NCBI GenBank assembly: GCA_030632625.1
Contig: DAOVUK010000070.1
Coordinates: 1-10,192 of the forward strand
From: Gammaproteobacteria bacterium
Lineage (GTDB): Bacteria > Pseudomonadota > Gammaproteobacteria > GRL18
Reading direction: 5' to 3'
DNA: 10,192 bases
The notes beneath the pieces were generated by a model, which saw only the letters and a list, made by a program, of their open reading frames with translations, ran no database searches and was not told the DNA's origin. Position 1 is the first letter of the stretch. The number at the start of each line of letters is the position of its first letter. Below are positions 6,545 to 10,192 of the stretch, in pieces. The position numbers and the translations under genes were made by a program.

Positions 6545-9500
6545 CTATTTCTTTATATTACCGGGGATAATTCGTAAGTAGCGCTTACCTGGTGGTATTG
6601 GCAGGCTCTCAGGCCTGGACAGATCTGGGCAGGTATCGCGATACACTTCATCACCTAAATACTCTTGCCATTCATCATCACTCAAGTTACGGGTAAGTCG
6701 CTCGCAGGCAAGTTCTATCAAATCGGTGGACTGCCACGCCCACCTGGCTGCAGTATTATCACGCCCAGCGGTGAGCAACCAGCGATCATCCCAGCTAAAC
6801 TGTATATCCAGCACAGGATGACTTTGATCCATACGGGCCACTTCCGTGCCGGTCTTAGCTTCGAAGATGCGGGCACGCCAGCCACGTTGCCCAGAGGTAT
6901 AGGTATTCTCACTGGTTGCTGATGCCAATAAATTTCCGGAAGTATTGAACGCCACGCGAGTAACCGGCCACTCATGGGGAATACGATACATCTCTTTTGC
7001 TTTCGTTGCTTCGAAAACATACAACATGCCAGCGATGGTACCTTCCTGCCCTCCCGTTCCTCCAGCCGCAAGCGAATGTCCATCGGGGCTGAACAGCAAA
7101 CTGTTTACCGGGTGTTCAAGCTTCATCTGCCAACGCTGCGTACCGGTAGCTGTATCCCATAGTCTCAGATTAAGATCCGAGCTGGCAGTTGCAATTGTCT
7201 CGCCCTCAGGACTAAAGACAATGGCGCGGACACCATCATTGTGGCTCAGTTGGGTTTCGATCCGGCCAGTACCGAGTGCCCAAAGTTTTACCGCTGCCTT
7301 ACAGGTTTGATACGGCGGACAGCCTTCTGCCGCGGCCAAAAGTGTACCATCAGGGCTGAAGTCCAATGCTTTGACTTCATGTCTGTAAGGAAAATCGAAG
7401 CTGTCAGTTAGCTCACCACTTGTGGTTGACCAAAGACGGACCTTGCCATTCAGGGTTCCGGTGGCTATTATTTCAGCGTCGGGAGAGAAGGCAATATCCT
7501 TAATAGCGGATTCGTGCTTCAGCCGGTAAAGCTGTTTGCCGGTTTCAACATCTGACAAATTAAGAACAATCTCTTTACAACCGAATAAACAATTGGCCGC
7601 AGACGCCAGGAGTCTTCCGTCCGGTGAAAACTCTATGCGCCCCAGTGAATATTCGTGATTGATGCGTATTTGTTCATCACCAGTAATCATATCCCAGATG
7701 CGCACAGTCTTATCTATTCCACCGGTAGCCAGTAAACGCTTGTCTCCTGGGCTGAGGGATAAATCTTCCACCCCTTTTGAATTCCCCAATCGGTCATGGA
7801 AAAACTTCATATGAGCACGACCCTGAGGTGCAGGCCAAATAAATACCTTCCCATCCAGGGTACCCGTCACCAGCCTGCGCCCATCCGCAGAGAAGTCAAG
7901 ACTTAACACATCCCCTTGATGTCTCATGCGAACAACCTCGCTGCCGTCCGATGCATCCCAAATCCGCGCGGTTTGGTCACTACCAGCGGTTGCTAACCAG
8001 CGACCATCCGGACTCATGGTAACAATTTTCGCGCCAGGAAGAATACCCGATGACCGTTCCAGCCAACGCCAGACACTCCACCTGGCGTAGGCTCCGCTGT
8101 CACCCACAGCAAATAGCTCCTGGCCGTCGGTAGAGAACTGCAACTGGTCAATGCGTCCTTTCATATATTTTGTGCTGAGTCGTTCGCCCTTTGCTGGATC
8201 CCAAACAGTGATGGCCGTGGTACATCGGCGATCATCCTGCATACAATCAGCACCAGTGGCCATCATTGTGCCCTCGGGATTGAACGCCAATGCTGCGATA
8301 TTCCAGTCATGGCTCAATGTCGTGATTTCCTTTTTGTCATCAAGACTCCACAGATGGACAGTACCATTAGCCGTTGCAAACGCCAACCTCTTTGTCTGCG
8401 GATCAAAAGCAATCGCGGTAATTTTTACGCCGAGTTGCAGCTCCAGGATTGCTTGTTCATCATCAGGATTCCAAACAATAATATCGCCACCATTATGACC
8501 AGTTGCAACATAACGACCATCGGGACTCGTCGTCATCGCTGTGACGCCACCCTGGCGATCATACTCGAGTAAACGTTCACCATTGTCAGTCCGCCAAACA
8601 GCTAATCGCCCACCCCACGTCGCAGACGCCAACCAGGCCGCATCCGTATTGAATGCCAACTTTGTTACGCCGCTACCTGTGGCTAACTTAAACAAGAGTT
8701 TGCCATCCTGGGCATCCCAGATTCGGGTATCATTTTTACGAGCTGAACTGACCACGTATTTACCATCAGCACTAAACGCAACGACTCTTACCGCACCTTC
8801 ATGACTCAGGGTAACGGCCTTCCCAGGCATCAGATCCATAGACCCTGCCCAGGCCATATATCCTTCAAAAGTTGCACTGGTATTCAGAGACTCCACCGCG
8901 AGCAATAGACTACGTTCCAGGCCAGTGCCCGTCATATCGCGTGTTAGTTCGGATTCCGCTGCCAGTTGCCGTGCGACAGCCACTTTGCGTCGGTCTTCGG
9001 CAACCTCACGCATATACCAGGCAATGACAGCAAGCACTAACGCAAGTACCAGTGCAAAACTTACCGATGCCAGAGTCAGGAATTGGCGTTTGGTAACCAC
9101 CTTGCGGCTAATGGTTATAAACCGGATATGTAATGATGTAACTTCTGGTTGCTTGTCTGCTGCGTTAGCCAGCCACGCCTCTGCCTCTTGTAATTCACGG
9201 CCACGCATTGTCAAGCTTTTATCTTCGCCATTTTCTTCCCAGCGGCGGGCACGGACCAGTAGCCTGGTATGCTCACGAAGCCATTCTGGATCGGCACCAA
9301 CAGCCTCTTTTATTCGGTTGACAACTTCGTCGGCAGCCTCCACACCCTGGAGAATTATCCACTGACGCGATCTGATCGAGTCCGGGAGCTGTTCTGGATC
9401 ACATTCCTGAAAACAAACCGGTAGAATTTGTTTATTATACTTCGCTGCATGATCGGCTTCCCGCTTACACCACTCCGAGGTGGAAGACTCCGCGCTAATG

Positions 9501-9679
9501 ACGAAAATGAAGTAGTCGGCTGCTTCGATCGCAGCGGTAATTCCAGGCCAGAATTCCTCACCTACATAGAGCCCCTCCGTATCAACCCATACGGTCAAGC
9601 CAAGCGCTTGCAGACGATCACTCATTTGGGCTACGAATTCCAGATCTTCGCGCGCATAGGAAATGAAGATATCGTTCAA
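6545..9679 (-). CDS. TIR - transmembrane - WD40 beta-propeller protein, probable receptor/effector of an immune operon
   Basis: This 1044-residue protein starts at TTG 9677-9679, the only usable start codon between an upstream in-frame TGA and the domain; AAGGG lies 8 bases before it. Residues 1-111 are a TIR domain: DIFISYARED, the BB-loop region VWVDTEGLYVGEEFW (30-44) and WCxxE (70-74). E74 is the glutamate position that is catalytic in NAD-cleaving TIRs. Residues 130-200 are a charged linker (HTRLLVRARRWEENG...RGRELQEAEAWL) seen in many bacterial WD40-linked signalling proteins. Residues 200-221 are one transmembrane helix. About 16 WD40 blades fill 291-985, enough for two propellers. The tail has the ACERLTRNL...EW..YLG...Y..TCPDL motif common after such propellers. 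All eight cysteines after the helix form close pairs (see findings). It is the promoter-proximal gene of the three. Predicted job: the propeller senses an invader or partner and the TIR signals or depletes NAD. G+C is higher than in the two following genes. Confidence 0.92.
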   Translation of the reverse strand: MNDIFISYAREDLEFVAQMSDRLQALGLTVWVDTEGLYVGEEFWPGITAAIEAADYFIFVISAESSTSEWCKREADHAAKYNKQILPVCFQECDPEQLPDSIRSRQWIILQGVEAADEVVNRIKEAVGADPEWLREHTRLLVRARRWEENGEDKSLTMRGRELQEAEAWLANAADKQPEVTSLHIRFITISRKVVTKRQFLTLASVSFALVLALVLAVIAWYMREVAEDRRKVAVARQLAAESELTRDMTGTGLERSLLLAVESLNTSATFEGYMAWAGSMDLMPGKAVTLSHEGAVRVVAFSADGKYVVSSARKNDTRIWDAQDGKLLFKLATGSGVTKLAFNTDAAWLASATWGGRLAVWRTDNGERLLEYDRQGGVTAMTTSPDGRYVATGHNGGDIIVWNPDDEQAILELQLGVKITAIAFDPQTKRLAFATANGTVHLWSLDDKKEITTLSHDWNIAALAFNPEGTMMATGADCMQDDRRCTTAITVWDPAKGERLSTKYMKGRIDQLQFSTDGQELFAVGDSGAYARWSVWRWLERSSGILPGAKIVTMSPDGRWLATAGSDQTARIWDASDGSEVVRMRHQGDVLSLDFSADGRRLVTGTLDGKVFIWPAPQGRAHMKFFHDRLGNSKGVEDLSLSPGDKRLLATGGIDKTVRIWDMITGDEQIRINHEYSLGRIEFSPDGRLLASAANCLFGCKEIVLNLSDVETGKQLYRLKHESAIKDIAFSPDAEIIATGTLNGKVRLWSTTSGELTDSFDFPYRHEVKALDFSPDGTLLAAAEGCPPYQTCKAAVKLWALGTGRIETQLSHNDGVRAIVFSPEGETIATASSDLNLRLWDTATGTQRWQMKLEHPVNSLLFSPDGHSLAAGGTGGQEGTIAGMLYVFEATKAKEMYRIPHEWPVTRVAFNTSGNLLASATSENTYTSGQRGWRARIFEAKTGTEVARMDQSHPVLDIQFSWDDRWLLTAGRDNTAARWAWQSTDLIELACERLTRNLSDDEWQEYLGDEVYRDTCPDLSRPESLPIPPGKRYLRIIPGNIKK
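6725..8809 (-). repeat. WD40 repeat array, about 16 diverged blades
   Basis: Repeating units of about 40 residues (AFSPDGRxLAT-G-xDxxVRIWD) cover residues 291-985 of the TIR protein. Units begin near 293, 334, 376, 416, 457, 508, 548, 587, 635, 675, 722, 767, 813, 856, 902 and 953. Blades are well diverged from each other, so this is an old array and not one that has recently expanded. Blades 5, 10, 12, 14 and 15 carry loop insertions. Confidence 0.85.
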
Positions 9680-9692
9680 TTTACCATCCCTT
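9677..9692 (-). promoter_or_regulatory. Ribosome site and TTG start of the TIR-WD40 gene
   Basis: Minus-strand AAGGG (9692-9688) lies 8 bases before TTG (9679-9677). The frame is open for 28 codons further upstream but holds no ATG, GTG or TTG before an in-frame TGA, and the TIR fold begins at the fourth residue. The TTG start is therefore well supported and would lower expression of this protein. Confidence 0.7.
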
Positions 9693-9816
9693 GTTAAAGT
9701 TCCAATAGACGAGTAGTCAACAAGTCCCCTTACAGTGATCTCTTTGCCAATATCCCAATATGTTCAAGGTTCTGCTAAGCTGAAACGAGTCAAGTGACAA
9801 TCGAACTGAGCCCTCA

Positions 9817-10191
9817 TCATTTTTTTGCAATACAGCGTGCTGACCTCAACACTGTCCGGCAATAAGCCATTACCCGGGTTCCTTCATTGCGATTGAAATC
9901 GGGATGAAAATAGAAAAATGAGATTTCATTGCGTAATAATGCGGGATGCGTTTTACGTATCTTAATAAGATCGGCCACCTTGCGCCAAAGATCGTGGTTA
10001 TTTGTCCAGGCATCTCGACGCTCCCAATCAACTGGATCGGACATCTTTAAGCGCCAGTTAGTGTGGTCAATATCATGCACATCAGCGAACTCATCGTCCC
10101 AGCTAAACGGATGGCGCCAACGCTTACCGTCAACGATATGAAAAATGCCCCGATAGCCACCGAACCGAGAGATCTCATCGGCGAAGGGTTG
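9817..10191 (-). CDS. Glycoside hydrolase family 13 (alpha-amylase-like), C-terminal part, entering from outside the window
   Basis: The frame is open from the window edge to TGA 9819-9817, giving 124 residues. A GTG at 10080 is internal, because amylase-like sequence continues upstream of it. The segment FADEISRFGGYRGIFHIV, then SWDDEFADVHDIDHTNWRL, SDPVDWERRDAW, and the helix LWRKVADLIKIRKTHPALLRNEISFFYFHPDF...RVMAYCR match the end of the catalytic barrel of GH13 enzymes and the start of the C-terminal domain. Such enzymes cleave or transfer alpha-glucans. After YCR the chain turns into a basic, unrelated-looking stretch (TVLRSARCIAKK) and stops, so the usual C-terminal beta-domain of roughly 70 or more residues appears missing. 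The stop follows a run of seven A. The gene may be a truncated remnant or a short variant. It is unlikely to be functionally tied to the TIR operon 137 bases downstream. Confidence 0.75.
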   Translation of the reverse strand, partial: QPFADEISRFGGYRGIFHIVDGKRWRHPFSWDDEFADVHDIDHTNWRLKMSDPVDWERRDAWTNNHDLWRKVADLIKIRKTHPALLRNEISFFYFHPDFNRNEGTRVMAYCRTVLRSARCIAKK

Positions 10192-10192
10192 G

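Noticed and set aside
6725..8809. WD40 array as a recently amplified hypervariable propeller
   Set aside because: The blades differ widely in sequence and loop length, with no near-identical neighbouring copies at DNA level.
8925..9365. 146-codon plus-strand open frame opposite the TIR gene, and similar frames at 6945-7310 and 8151-8498
   Set aside because: They lie antisense inside a gene with clear TIR and WD40 motifs, and their products are low-complexity with no recognisable domain.
9693..9720. TTGACT (9720-9715) and TTTAAC (9698-9693), minus strand, 16-base spacer, as the operon promoter
   Set aside because: Transcription would begin on top of the ribosome site of the TIR gene. The -10 match is only moderate. 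No better promoter was found in the 9680-9816 gap, so none is annotated.
1..10192. tRNA, rRNA, CRISPR array, transposase or integrase gene
   Set aside because: None was seen: no regularly spaced DNA repeats and no mobile-element protein motifs in the open frames.

Overview
The window looks like bacterial, probably proteobacterial, DNA (a gammaproteobacterium is the best guess; the species cannot be told from sequence alone). Support comes from periplasm-type secreted domains, a mechanosensitive channel with an exported N-terminal domain, and standard Shine-Dalgarno sites. No RNA gene, insertion sequence or CRISPR array is visible, and no gene-free stretch exceeds 140 bases.

Left part, plus strand: the 3' part of an MscS-family mechanosensitive channel (bases 2-1825, start outside the window), then a secreted zinc metalloprotease of the reprolysin/M72-like type (1947-3281). 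The protease gene has a perfect TATAAT box upstream. A small inverted repeat lies between it and the convergent gene on its right.

Centre and right, minus strand: three genes read in one direction, from 9679 to 3348. The first encodes a 1044-residue TIR - transmembrane helix - WD40 protein with about 16 blades. Next, 73 bases on, is a 663-residue protein with a nucleoside-deoxyribosyltransferase-like (DRHyd-like) domain, a TPR/TRAFs-binding-like middle and a Rossmann-like SLOG/DprA-type C-terminus. Last, 4 bases on and translationally coupled, is a 375-residue patatin-like phospholipase. I read these as a candidate immune (anti-phage) operon: a TIR receptor or enzyme that may use NAD, a protein with two nucleotide-handling folds that could sense or modify a messenger, and a membrane-attacking lipase effector. 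The logic resembles Thoeris (TIR signal to SLOG sensor) and CBASS (messenger to patatin), but with different proteins. Every cysteine of the propeller region falls into close pairs, which suggests disulfides and an outside-facing sensor joined to a cytoplasmic TIR domain.

Right edge: the C-terminal end of a glycoside hydrolase family 13 (alpha-amylase-like) enzyme, minus strand. It enters from outside the window and stops abruptly at 9817 without a recognisable C-terminal beta-domain. That point may be one border of the inserted operon.
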